This document shows, one piece after another, positions 14,240 to 22,339 of a stretch of DNA of 38,503 bases. The DNA comes from Haloferacaceae archaeon B1-Br10_E2g22. Its GTDB lineage: Archaea; Halobacteriota; Halobacteria; Halobacteriales; Haloferacaceae. Location of the stretch: NCBI GenBank assembly GCA_001563795.1, contig LKML01000009.1, forward strand, positions 1 through 38,503. Reading direction: 5' to 3'. A program made the position numbers and the translations under genes. Numbering within the stretch: the stretch's first letter is position 1; every line of letters starts with the position of its first letter. A model generated the notes under the pieces. The model saw only the letters and a program-made list of their open reading frames with translations. It was not told the DNA's origin and did no database searches.

Positions 14240-16714
14240 ATGAGCTATCTGACGACACACGACCATCTGTTTGCGGAGCTTGCCCGCATCAAGCAACTCA
14301 TTGCGGCTCACGATATGGACACACAACCTGCTGGGAGTGAGCCAGACGCCGTTGACGATGTGCTTGATCCGACAGCCCTCGAGCTTGCATTACCAGCCGA
14401 AAAACGAAAACCCATTCGTAAGCAGGCTGAGACAATCCGACAACAGTCTCACAACAACGACCAGCGGCTTCGACTCCGGGTTCTCGCGTCTGTCTGTGGG
14501 CTATCACGTCGTCATCTCGATGTGTTGCTGTTGGCGTTGACCCCAGATATCTTCCCGACGTACGAACGAACATTCCAGGAGATACACGGAAACCGCAGGT
14601 TCACCCGACCGACCCTCGAGTACCTCGAAACGCTGTTCGGTCGAACGCCGGCCGAACGGCTTGCAGCCAGGCGACTTGTCGATCGTCGCTCACCGCTCAG
14701 AGCCTGCGGGCTCGTCGAACTCCACCGCCCAGACGACACAGCCAGCGACCAAACCCAACTCATCGTCCCCAGCGAGCGAGTCCTTGAGTATCTCAGTGGC
14801 GACCAAAGCATTGCGGCTGGCCTCGCTGATGAGCTCACAGCCCACGCTGTTCACAAAGACGGCGTAGACGACCGCACGGCCGAACTAGCTGTCGGCGATC
14901 TCGCCGTCAGCGACGAACTCGGCGAGCGCCTGAAAAAACTCGCCGCTCGAGACGACCCCATTCGCTGTTACTGGTACGGCCCGGCGAGCGAAAAACAGCG
15001 TGCGGTCGAAGCCGTCTTCGAGGGACGGTACCTCGAGGTCGATCTCCAGGCGGTCTTGCGGGCCGACGCCGGTGAGTGGCTTGCCCGCGAGGCTGCACTG
15101 CTCGGTCGGTCGGTTCATCTACACAGTGCGACCGAAGCCACCGACGATCCCGAAACGAACCGCTCGCTCGAGGCCGTCTTCGAGGTTTTCGAAGATCTGC
15201 AGACGGATCTCATCATCACGGGCCGCGAGTCGTGGCTGCCGACTGAGACGCTGTCGGTCGCCCTCGAGGCACCTCTCGAGTTTCCGTACCCTTCGGTTGG
15301 ACTCCGCCGGGAGTTTTGGGACGATCATACAGCAGCGTTACCCGACGACCTCGCAGTCGACGTGCTGGCGGGGACGTTTCGGCTTACACACACCCAACTC
15401 AACGCAGCCCTCTCGACAGCCCGCACACTTGCAGATGGCGAACTCACAGCCGACGACATCTATGCGGGCTGTCGTGCCCAGTCGCCTGGGGAGTTGGACG
15501 AACTTGCAGACCGAATCGAACCGGCCTGCTCGTGGGATGAGATCCAACTCAACGCTGAAACCGAACGAAGCCTCCGACTCGTCGGAACCCACATCACCCA
15601 GCAGGCCAGAATCTACAGCGAGTGGGGCTTCGGCGAGCAGTTTAGCCACGGTACGGGCGTCGTTGCCCTGTTCGAAGGCCCCTCGGGGACTGGCAAAACA
15701 ATGGCCGCCGAGATTCTGGCCGCCGAGGTTGGGATGGATCTGTACCGAATCGACCTCTCGTCGGTCATCTCGAAGTACATCGGTGAGACTGAACAGAAAC
15801 TCGAGGCCATCTTCGAGGCTGCAACCAACGCCAATGCGATCCTACTGTTCGATGAGGCCGATGCTGTCTTCGGGGATCGAACGGAGGTCTCGGATTCGAC
15901 CGACCGGTATGCCAACGCCGAGGTGAACTACCTCCTGCAGCGACTCGAACGCTACGACGGCGTTGTTTTGTTGACGACGAACTACGCCTCACAGATCGAT
16001 TCGGCCTTCGAGCGCCGAGTCGACCACACCGTGTCGTTTACAAAACCACAGCAGGCCACCCGAACTGCGATCTGGGAGCAACTGATTCCCGATCAGGCTC
16101 CGGTTGGTGAGATCGACTACGAGTTTCTTGCAGGCTTTGAGTTCACCGGCGGTCAGATTAAAACGATCGTCCAGACGGCGGCGATTTTGGCGGCCGACGA
16201 CCCGGCGACCCACGAGCCACGAATCGAGATGCGCCATTGTATTGAGGCGATGCAGCTGGCCACCGAAAAAAGCGGGCGAATGGTCGATCCCACAGCGTAC
16301 GAACCGTACGACGATCTGCTGTACGACTCTCGGCAGACGACCACTCACCCAGCAAACGGAGCGGCCGACGAGCACTCGGCTCGAGATGCCGGCCCACCCA
16401 GCCCTGAATCAGTTGTCCGGACGTTCTTCGACCGGCTCGACCGTGGTGACCCGTCGATTCGTGACCTGTATCACTCCAATGCTGTCGTCGAGCCGGTTTC
16501 CGACAAGGCGCTCCGTCGCGCACAGCAGACCGAAGGCTCGATTGCGGGCGAACTCGAGTGCGTCCAAGACGACCCTAGCCGTGTGTGGATCGAGTGTATC
16601 CGAGATACCGACGACTCGAGGCGACTACTGTCCGTTGAACTCCGAAAAGAAGACGGCAACTGGCGGCTGTTCGATCTTACAGAATCGCCGCAGAAAGGAG
16701 TCTCGAGACAATAA
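14240..16714 (+). CDS. Double-AAA ATPase with C-terminal NTF2-like domain
   Basis: An 824-residue protein. The N-terminal about 200 residues are helical and winged-helix-like. Residues about 235-425 look like a degenerate first AAA domain (GPASEKQRA where a P-loop should be, no GKT). The second AAA domain is complete: Walker A GPSGTGKT (480-487), Walker B LLFDEADA (535-542), sensor 1 TTN (579-581) and paired Arg592-593. An Asp/Ser-rich linker (about 690-720) leads to a C-terminal domain (721-815) with NTF2/SnoaL-like sequence (VVRTFFDRLDRGD ... NWRLFDLTE). A dead-then-live AAA pair with a helical front resembles the ATPase found with extracellular contractile injection systems, but no sheath, tube or baseplate genes are here, so the actual role is open. 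Confidence 0.8.
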   Translation: MSYLTTHDHLFAELARIKQLIAAHDMDTQPAGSEPDAVDDVLDPTALELALPAEKRKPIRKQAETIRQQSHNNDQRLRLRVLASVCGLSRRHLDVLLLALTPDIFPTYERTFQEIHGNRRFTRPTLEYLETLFGRTPAERLAARRLVDRRSPLRACGLVELHRPDDTASDQTQLIVPSERVLEYLSGDQSIAAGLADELTAHAVHKDGVDDRTAELAVGDLAVSDELGERLKKLAARDDPIRCYWYGPASEKQRAVEAVFEGRYLEVDLQAVLRADAGEWLAREAALLGRSVHLHSATEATDDPETNRSLEAVFEVFEDLQTDLIITGRESWLPTETLSVALEAPLEFPYPSVGLRREFWDDHTAALPDDLAVDVLAGTFRLTHTQLNAALSTARTLADGELTADDIYAGCRAQSPGELDELADRIEPACSWDEIQLNAETERSLRLVGTHITQQARIYSEWGFGEQFSHGTGVVALFEGPSGTGKTMAAEILAAEVGMDLYRIDLSSVISKYIGETEQKLEAIFEAATNANAILLFDEADAVFGDRTEVSDSTDRYANAEVNYLLQRLERYDGVVLLTTNYASQIDSAFERRVDHTVSFTKPQQATRTAIWEQLIPDQAPVGEIDYEFLAGFEFTGGQIKTIVQTAAILAADDPATHEPRIEMRHCIEAMQLATEKSGRMVDPTAYEPYDDLLYDSRQTTTHPANGAADEHSARDAGPPSPESVVRTFFDRLDRGDPSIRDLYHSNAVVEPVSDKALRRAQQTEGSIAGELECVQDDPSRVWIECIRDTDDSRRLLSVELRKEDGNWRLFDLTESPQKGVSRQ

Positions 16715-16773
16715 CTAAGCCCCCATAGGAACTATCCACCGCAAATGACTGTCTTACAACGAAGAGGGGCTGA

Positions 16774-17691
16774 ATGACACTCCAGTTACCGAGCGAAATC
16801 GTCGTCGACCGATTTTTACCGACGATGAGAGCGATGTTGGCGGTCGAACTCGACGACCGTGGGTTAGCCCAACAGGCGATTGCAACCAAACTCGGTATCT
16901 CACAGGCGGCAGTCAGCAAATATCTCAGCGGCAAACAGAGCCTCGAACCGCGGTTCGCCGAGCATCCGCGAATGGTCGAGACCGTCGAATACATCGCCGA
17001 GGGGTTCGCTACTGGACGGCTAGATGAGTACGAGGCGCTCGCCGAGGTGTTGGATCTCGTTGCCGCATTCGAGGATCGTGGGCCGATCTGTGCGGTTCAC
17101 GAAGCCGAAATGCCAACTCTCGAGGGGATGGGCTGTGATCTGTGTGTTAGGGGGCAAGATACTCACCTGCAGGCCGAACGCGATGTACTCCAGTCGGTAC
17201 GTCAGGCTGTTCGGCTGTTTTCAACCGAACCACGGCTTGTCGAACACATTCCAAACGTCGGTTCGAATATTGGAATGGCACTGCCTGAGGCCGACACTGA
17301 GACTGATATCGCAGCGGTTCCGGGACGAATTCATGCCATGGGCGGGCGGGCAAATGTGCCTTCGAATCCAGAGTTTGGCGGCTCTCAACATGTCGCCCAG
17401 ACGCTGTTGGCCGTAATGGCCGTCGATCCCTCGATTCGTGGTGCGATCAACCTCAAGACCTCCGAAAGACTGCTGGCGGCTGTCCGCACCGAGGGACTCG
17501 AGACACTCGAGTTCGATGCTGGCTACGAAACCCGACGCGAGCGAATTCAGTCACTACTCGAGCAGCGAGGAGACGTGCCGGCCGTTTTGTACCACGAGGG
17601 AGCATTCGGTATCGAACCCATTACGTACGTTTTCGGCGAGACCGCACTCGAGGCTGTCGAGCGGGCGATTGGGTGTCTGCTCGGCGAGTGA
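16774..17691 (+). CDS. thiR: HTH-ThiN transcriptional regulator (ThiR-like)
   Basis: A 305-residue two-domain protein. An N-terminal XRE-type helix-turn-helix (about 28-60: LAQQAIATKLGISQAAVSKYLSG) is followed by a linker with CAVHEAEMPTLEGMGCDLC (two Cys pairs' worth of ligands, possibly metal-binding). The ThiN domain covers about 135-300, with NVGSNIGMALP, IHAMGGRANVPSNPEFGGSQHVAQ and the C-terminal YHEGAFGIEPITYVFG. ThiN is the archaeal thiamine-phosphate synthase domain; HTH-ThiN fusions act as repressors of thiamine genes (ThiR), probably sensing a thiamine phosphate. No thiamine biosynthesis gene lies in the window, so it must act at a distance. Confidence 0.85.
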   Translation: MTLQLPSEIVVDRFLPTMRAMLAVELDDRGLAQQAIATKLGISQAAVSKYLSGKQSLEPRFAEHPRMVETVEYIAEGFATGRLDEYEALAEVLDLVAAFEDRGPICAVHEAEMPTLEGMGCDLCVRGQDTHLQAERDVLQSVRQAVRLFSTEPRLVEHIPNVGSNIGMALPEADTETDIAAVPGRIHAMGGRANVPSNPEFGGSQHVAQTLLAVMAVDPSIRGAINLKTSERLLAAVRTEGLETLEFDAGYETRRERIQSLLEQRGDVPAVLYHEGAFGIEPITYVFGETALEAVERAIGCLLGE

Positions 17692-17729
17692 GCGATGTCT
17701 TTATTTTCCACGGTGTGGCTAGATATAGC

Positions 17730-18002
17730 ATGGACGACGCAGACGCACTCGACGATACTGACGAGCCGACAGAGGCCGAGTCGCTCCAAGAGCTCGTGAA
17801 CTATCTGACACCCCGGCGGGACAACGAGACGATGGCGACCTATCAGAATACGACCTCGATTGCCTGTCCAGCCTGCGGAAAGCCGTTTGATTATCTCGTC
17901 GTCTGCAAACAAGACCAGACGAGCCTCTCGCTTTCGAACGTGATGGATCTCTGTGTGAGCGCCGACCACGACGGCCGGCCGTTCTTATTTACTCACGAGT
18001 AG
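17730..18002 (+). CDS. Small CxxC protein, conserved haloarchaeal type
   Basis: A 90-residue soluble acidic protein from ATG 17730. A CPACGKPFDYLVVCK segment (about 48-62) supplies three cysteines, with a fourth in NVMDLCVSADHDGRPFLF, enough for one zinc site. A TATA-like CTTTATTTTCC at about 17698-17708 sits 27 bases upstream and supports this ATG over the earlier in-frame codon at 17673, which would overlap the regulator gene. Function unknown; it follows the ThiR-like gene by 38 bases but has its own promoter. Confidence 0.7.
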   Translation: MDDADALDDTDEPTEAESLQELVNYLTPRRDNETMATYQNTTSIACPACGKPFDYLVVCKQDQTSLSLSNVMDLCVSADHDGRPFLFTHE

Positions 18003-18052
18003 CGACAGACTCCGACAGAAAAGCTTTGTTCGCTGCGCGATAGTCTTTTTCA

Positions 18053-18595
18053 ATGGTTGTTGCAGCCCCCGTCGTGGCAGTTGTTTGGTTGGTGTTTCTG
18101 TACGGGATTCTCCAGCCGACTCATCGTGGGCCGACCGCCACCTTCTGGAACCGCGGTCGTGCGGCCGTGTTGCCCACACTCGACCGGCTGGCCCGCCGGC
18201 TTCGGCTCGGGTATGCAGCCTACGAACTCGACGACCGCGAGTATGCCGGTCGGATCGACGCCCCACTCGAGGATGTCGATACGCTCTTGGCAGCCTACGG
18301 CTTCGAGCGAATGCCGCTTTCGGCCTGGAAGACCCTCTCTGATGGCCGCAGCGAGGCTGGTTCGTGGGCTCGACGCGAACATCCGCTCGCCGAGCGACAA
18401 CTGCATGTCATGCTGTTTCGCACTGCCAATGGCGCAGTTGACTGTTATGCTCACGAGGAGTACAATGCGTTTCATCCGCGGTATGCCGCCGACCACTACC
18501 ACGGCGTCGACTACAACCCACCGGCGGGCTGTCGAGAACTACAGCATCTACTTGGGGAGTATCTCGAGGCTGCGGAACCCTCGACTGTGGAGTGA
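18053..18595 (+). CDS. Membrane-anchored haloarchaeal protein of unknown function
   Basis: A 180-residue protein. Residues 2-20 are one hydrophobic helix (VVAAPVVAVVWLVFLYG) followed by a charged, Arg-rich stretch, so it is a type of N-anchored protein with the bulk probably cytoplasmic. The soluble part has conserved-looking HVMLFRTANGAVDCYAHEEYNAFHPR, YHGVDYNPPAGCRE and is rich in His and Tyr. I recognise no family. It starts at ATG 18053, 50 bases after the CxxC protein. Confidence 0.65.
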   Translation: MVVAAPVVAVVWLVFLYGILQPTHRGPTATFWNRGRAAVLPTLDRLARRLRLGYAAYELDDREYAGRIDAPLEDVDTLLAAYGFERMPLSAWKTLSDGRSEAGSWARREHPLAERQLHVMLFRTANGAVDCYAHEEYNAFHPRYAADHYHGVDYNPPAGCRELQHLLGEYLEAAEPSTVE

Positions 18596-18670
18596 CTCCT
18601 CTTCATTGCTGACTGCCGACAGCTGACAGGCGTACGAAACACTATCAAACCGGAGCAAGTACCAGCCGGT

Positions 18671-20188
18671 ATGGATTCGGTGGCTCTGACAGTCCGGCGC
18701 GTACTTGAGGCTGAGACAGCCGAGCGGTTCGACCGACGAGTCGACGCGCAAGCAGCCCAGCTCAGATCGGCACTCGCCTCGGGGTGTTTCGACAGCAGTG
18801 GGTTTGCAGTCGGCTTGGAACTCGAGTTGTACGCCGTAGACGACGCTGACCGACTCACACCCATTGACCAGGACGTCTTCGGCGAGGAGTATGCCCGCGA
18901 GATCGGACTGCACAACGTCGAATGCAACGCCAGCCCGCAGCCGTTCGATCCCGCGGGCCTCACACAGCAGGCCGCCGAACTACGCGAGTCAGTCGCCGAA
19001 CTCCGCCGGCGACTCGAAGCCCACGACCAGCAGGCCGTCTGTGATGGGATGTGGACGATTCCGCCCGCAGCGGGAAGCCACACCTATCTGAACGCACTCG
19101 AGAGCCACGACGATACCACGTTTGCGACCCATATGCCGAGAAAACCGCGCTACTGTGCGATGGACAACCACCTCCTCCAGGAGGCTGACGGCGAGATACA
19201 ACTCGATGTGCCGGGTGCCAACCAGCAGTTCTCGACGATCCTCGTCGAATCACTGACGACTTCGATCCAGCCACATCTCCAGATTCCAGACACTGACGAC
19301 TTTCCGCAGTTTTTCAACGCCGCCATCAGAACGCTCGGGCCTGTCGTCGGACTTGCAACGAACTCGCCGTTCTTGCCAGCAGACTTCTACGATGCTGTCT
19401 CTGATCCAGAGCAACTGGTCGAAAAAACGCCCCATGAACTCCGCATTCCAGTGTTTGAACAGACGGTCAACAGTAGCGGCCACACCAAAGCCTGCTGTCC
19501 ACAGGACCTCGAGACACCAACAGACATTATCGACCGGGTCGTCGCCGACTGGACCTGTGGGCCGTTTCTCAGTGAGTGGCCCGAAACGCCGACCGACGAG
19601 ACTCCTGCGGTGGTCGATCCGTACTGGGAGTTTACCCACAAATACGGCACCTACTGGCGGTGGATTCGAGCCATCGTTGGCGGGGATGCCACCGGTGATG
19701 GCGGCTCGCTCCGAATCGAATACCGCCCACTGCCGACTCAGCCGACCCTCGAGGACGTCCTCAGCCTCCAGTGGCTCACTGTGGGGTTGATTCGAGGGCT
19801 CGTTGCGGCCGACCACCCACTCGTCGAGTTGCCGTGGGCCGACGCCAAAGCAGGGTTCTACAACGCAGTCGAGGACGGACTCGAGGCCGAACTGTACTGG
19901 CTCGCCGCCAACGGCGAGCCGACAAGCGACCCAGCAGTGATCTATCCAGAACTGTTCGCACTGGCCCGGCGCGGACTCTGCGAGCAGGGCCACACCGACA
20001 GTGAGGCCAACGCGCTGCTCGCAGCGATGAGCGACCGATTCGAGCGCGGTGAGACGCCAAGCCAGTGGAAAAAAGCCCGTGTCCACGAGGCCCTCGAGGC
20101 CGGAGCCTCACTGAACGATGCGATTAGCACGATGCAACGGACGTACAACCGCCTCAGCAGGCGTGGCGAGCCGTTTGCGCACTGGTAA
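18671..20188 (+). CDS. Glutamate-cysteine ligase-like protein (GCS2 family)
   Basis: A 505-residue member of the ATP-grasp-like carboxylate-amine/glutamine synthetase-fold superfamily. Family signs are GLELELYAVD (about 48-57), HNVECNASPQP (about 80-90), AMDNHLLQEADG (about 158-170), TLGPVVGLATNSPF (219-232) and the late RIEYRPLPTQPTLED (343-357). Classic haloarchaeal GshA, which makes gamma-glutamylcysteine, is about 360 residues, so this is a longer paralogue with an extra C-terminal helical region. The reaction (ligation of Glu to an amine) is inferred and the acceptor unknown. The convergent ArsA-type gene ends directly next to it. Confidence 0.75.
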   Translation: MDSVALTVRRVLEAETAERFDRRVDAQAAQLRSALASGCFDSSGFAVGLELELYAVDDADRLTPIDQDVFGEEYAREIGLHNVECNASPQPFDPAGLTQQAAELRESVAELRRRLEAHDQQAVCDGMWTIPPAAGSHTYLNALESHDDTTFATHMPRKPRYCAMDNHLLQEADGEIQLDVPGANQQFSTILVESLTTSIQPHLQIPDTDDFPQFFNAAIRTLGPVVGLATNSPFLPADFYDAVSDPEQLVEKTPHELRIPVFEQTVNSSGHTKACCPQDLETPTDIIDRVVADWTCGPFLSEWPETPTDETPAVVDPYWEFTHKYGTYWRWIRAIVGGDATGDGGSLRIEYRPLPTQPTLEDVLSLQWLTVGLIRGLVAADHPLVELPWADAKAGFYNAVEDGLEAELYWLAANGEPTSDPAVIYPELFALARRGLCEQGHTDSEANALLAAMSDRFERGETPSQWKKARVHEALEAGASLNDAISTMQRTYNRLSRRGEPFAHW

Positions 20189-21142
20189 TCACCCTCCAGT
20201 GAGTACTTCGGGCAACTCACTCGCAAGCTGTTCGACCGTCTCGGATCCACTCAGATCCGGCTCGACAGCCGGCAAACTGACGAGACGGTACTCCGAAAGG
20301 CAATCATCCAGCCGCTCGAACTGTTCGCGGTGGGCGGTTTCGGTCGCCTGACACCGCCGACAGTCCGGGTCAGCCTCGGAGAGCACACGGTTTAGTACCA
20401 CCGTCTGTATTGGGATTCCTCGTTCTGTGAGCTGCTCGAGGAGCCGTTGTGTTTCGGCGACTGCCAGCTGTTCGGGTAGACAGACGACTCGAAAATCAAC
20501 GCGCCCTGGATCGGTTAGCAGCGTTTTCACCGCTTGCATTCGGCCCGCCATCGCCTCGAACTCCTCGCTGCTGTCGCGCTGGCGACCGAACAGATACGCC
20601 GGGCCAAACACCGCACTCCGAGCGGTATCAACCGTCCGGCGGAGTTGCCCACGCAGCGAGTCGGCCGCAGCAACTGTCTCGCCGAGCACTGCCGGAAGCT
20701 CGAGCAATCGGAGCGTATGACCCGTTGGGGCGGTATCGACGATAATCTGATCGAACTCGGTGTCACTGCTGTGGGCTGCCAGCGTCTCGACGGCAGCCAA
20801 CTCGTCGCTGCCGGGAATGACACCTGCGGTAAACAGCCGTTCGATCTCCTCATCGTTGAGCCGGATGCCGGCCGACCGGAGTTCGGCGGCCAATGACTCG
20901 ACAAGCACACGGTAGGCGCGCTCGCCAGCGTCCGGAGAGAGTTCTTCGATCCAGAGAGTGTCGCTAATCTGGGTTCGGCTTTCGGACGGTTCGACTTCGA
21001 AGGCGTCGGCCAGCGAGTGGGCCGGATCAGTCGAGACGACGAGCGTTTTGTCACCGCGTTGAGCGGTCGCCACTCCGGTTGCAGCTGCCAGTGTCGTCTT
21101 TCCGACACCGCCTTTGCCGCCGTAACAAACGAACGAAACCAT
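20189..21142 (-). CDS. arsA: ArsA/Get3-family ATPase
   Basis: A 317-residue deviant Walker ATPase: GGKGGVGKTT (8-17), switch I DPAHSLADAFE (39-49), switch II DTAPTGHTLRLLELP (about 136-150). It carries a CRRC motif (near residue 257) matching the zinc-binding Cys pair that holds Get3 dimers together, and lacks the ArsA arsenite-binding cysteines. It is thus nearer the tail-anchored-protein targeting factor Get3 than an arsenite pump. There are no ars genes nearby. The stop abuts the end of the GCS2-like gene with no gap. Confidence 0.85.
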   Translation of the reverse strand: MVSFVCYGGKGGVGKTTLAAATGVATAQRGDKTLVVSTDPAHSLADAFEVEPSESRTQISDTLWIEELSPDAGERAYRVLVESLAAELRSAGIRLNDEEIERLFTAGVIPGSDELAAVETLAAHSSDTEFDQIIVDTAPTGHTLRLLELPAVLGETVAAADSLRGQLRRTVDTARSAVFGPAYLFGRQRDSSEEFEAMAGRMQAVKTLLTDPGRVDFRVVCLPEQLAVAETQRLLEQLTERGIPIQTVVLNRVLSEADPDCRRCQATETAHREQFERLDDCLSEYRLVSLPAVEPDLSGSETVEQLASELPEVLTGG

Positions 21143-21223
21143 CGCCTACATTGGCGGCTGCCGGTCGTAAAAGTAGTTGTATTGTCAGGAATGCTGGTGC
21201 GTTGAGCAGCCTCCGTAGCTGTC

Positions 21224-21361
21224 TTAGCTGTGTGAGACGCGCCTCTCGCAGTGTGGACACCGGTCTGGATACTGCCGTCCGTCAACCGCGGGGATACCGT
21301 ACTCACTGTTGTCGGGTTTCTGTCGGCGAATGCGCCGGCCACAGCCACTACACTGTTTCAT
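21224..21361 (-). CDS. 45-residue double-CxxC zinc protein
   Basis: A very short gene. It reads MKQCSGCGRRIRRQKPDNSE and then on to a second pair, DRCPHCERR, ending with TAA at 21224-21226. Four cysteines as CxxC - 27 residues - CxxC fit a single zinc ribbon, as in the many tiny CPxCG-type proteins of haloarchaea. A TATA-like CATATG at 21385-21390 lies 27 bases before the ATG, in leaderless spacing. The gene sits in what otherwise is a 400-base gap. Function unknown. Confidence 0.7.
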   Translation of the reverse strand: MKQCSGCGRRIRRQKPDNSEYGIPAVDGRQYPDRCPHCERRVSHS

Positions 21362-21512
21362 TCCGGACAGTCCGTCTCGAGCGACATATGAAGCTACTGG
21401 TCGATTCGGCTACCAGCCAAAAAACTGGGTGTCTACTGGACGTTTCGTGGTTACGTACTGGATTTATCGCTGATGGTACGTTGCATATACTCCAGACCAG
21501 TCGGCGAACGTT

Positions 21513-21541
21513 ACCCACCAGACGTAGCCGACGTCGTGGGT
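21513..21541. repeat. Inverted repeat just past the acidic repeat gene
   Basis: ACCCAC-(CA)-GACGT-AGCCG-ACGTC-GTGGGT forms an 11-bp stem with a 2-base bulge and a 5-base loop. It sits right after the stop (at 21543) of the leftward gene and could stop transcription or protect the mRNA end. No T-run follows on the minus strand. Resemblance to IS200/IS605 end hairpins is slight. Confidence 0.45.
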
Positions 21542-21542
21542 C

Positions 21543-21935
21543 TCAGAACGGGAGCCGCTCGCGGGCCTGGTTCAGCAGTGCGTCGACGCGGTCTTCGAAC
21601 TCCTCGACAGAGCGTTCGACATAGTGAACGCGATGGCGAGGAATCCGCCGAATCACGTCGTTACCGTCGGCGTCGGTGCCGGTTTTGAGCTGCCAGTGGT
21701 CTTGAAAGTAGACGATGTGTTCGTTATCGACCTCGAGGCTAACCTGCTCGCCGTCCGGGTTGTCGTAGACAACCGTGGCACGGCCGAGTTCGGGATCAGG
21801 GAGCTCGAGTCCTTCTGTGTCGCCTTCGATGCTCATGTCGCCTTCGACGCCCATGTCGCCTTCGACGCCAGGGTCTGTCTCGAGTGTCGGTTCAGGCTCT
21901 GGGTCTGAATCTGAATCTGAATCTGGGTCGGCCAT
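21543..21935 (-). CDS. Acidic low-complexity N-terminus with conserved C-terminal domain, unknown function
   Basis: A 130-residue protein. Residues 1-45 are simple sequence: Asp-Ser repeats then three VEGDM-like units, coded by a hexamer repeat (about 21904-21926) and three 18-base units (21819-21872). The C-terminal part (about 52-130: ATVVYDNPDGEQVSLEVDNEHIVYFQDHWQ...) is a compact alpha/beta domain found widely in haloarchaea as recalled, with function unknown. ATG 21935 is chosen over the earlier in-frame codon at 21977, which would extend into unrelated sequence. The tail is RERLPF. Confidence 0.7.
   Translation of the reverse strand: MADPDSDSDSDPEPEPTLETDPGVEGDMGVEGDMSIEGDTEGLELPDPELGRATVVYDNPDGEQVSLEVDNEHIVYFQDHWQLKTGTDADGNDVIRRIPRHRVHYVERSVEEFEDRVDALLNQARERLPF
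21819..21872. repeat. Three 18-base coding repeats
   Basis: Units 21819-21836, 21837-21854 and 21855-21872 share GTCGCCTTCGAYGCYCAT and differ by few bases; they code for VEGDM-type hexapeptides. An adjacent TCTGAA tandem (near 21904-21926) codes for the Asp-Ser run. Both are likely slip-prone. Confidence 0.8.
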
Positions 21936-22218
21936 AGCTACTGAGAAGGTCGCCAGGCTCAAAACGCTGCGGGCCAAAACGCCGAATAGACTGACTGTAG
22001 TTTTCCGGCAGGCCCCGTGGTCGGCTGATCAGATGGACGGTGTAGTCCTCGAGAAATCTGTGGAAGTAACTCTGGAGTGCCCACGCCGCTGGCGGCGGAT
22101 ACTGGCCACTAAACATCGAATCACCAAACCCTGGAATAACCACTAACTGCCGTTTGCCACGCCCCAGACGAACATACGGAAACGACTCGAGCAGATGGCC
22201 GGTCGCTGGTGTGCTCAT
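21936..22218 (-). pseudogene. Truncated N-terminal fragment of an alpha/beta-hydrolase
   Basis: From ATG 22218 the frame reads MSTPATGHLLESFPYVRLGRG and RQLVVIPGFGDSMFSGQYPP, then VHLISRPRGLPENYS. This is the first strand, oxyanion loop and second strand of a hydrolase fold. The similarity stops at about residue 73 (near 22000), before the nucleophile elbow, and the frame then runs into the start region of the next gene in another frame. A normal family member would be 230-280 residues, so about 70 percent is missing. An intact short protein is possible but unlikely. Confidence 0.6.
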
Positions 22219-22339
22219 CACAGGCTCGTTCGGTCGAACTCCTCAAAATACCGGGATTATACCGGTTTGCTGATACTCGAATATCCACAGGAACCGACGG
22301 GTGCCAACAGTTACCCTCACAGAACAGACAGTATACAGT

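Noticed and set aside
15000-15926. 308-codon plus-strand frame inside the double-AAA gene
   Set aside because: Arg/Ser-rich frame-shifted shadow of a well-supported AAA ATPase.
14240-16714. Contractile injection system cluster suggested by the ATPase architecture
   Set aside because: No tube, sheath, baseplate, spike or tape-measure genes are present on either side.
19250-20086. 278-codon frame antisense to the GCS2-like gene
   Set aside because: Cys/Trp/Arg-rich translation is typical of a shadow frame; the plus strand carries a clear conserved protein.
21513-21541. IS200/IS605 end hairpin
   Set aside because: Only the GTCGTGGG part resembles such ends; the GCGCGAAAT lead-in is absent, so it is listed only as an inverted repeat.
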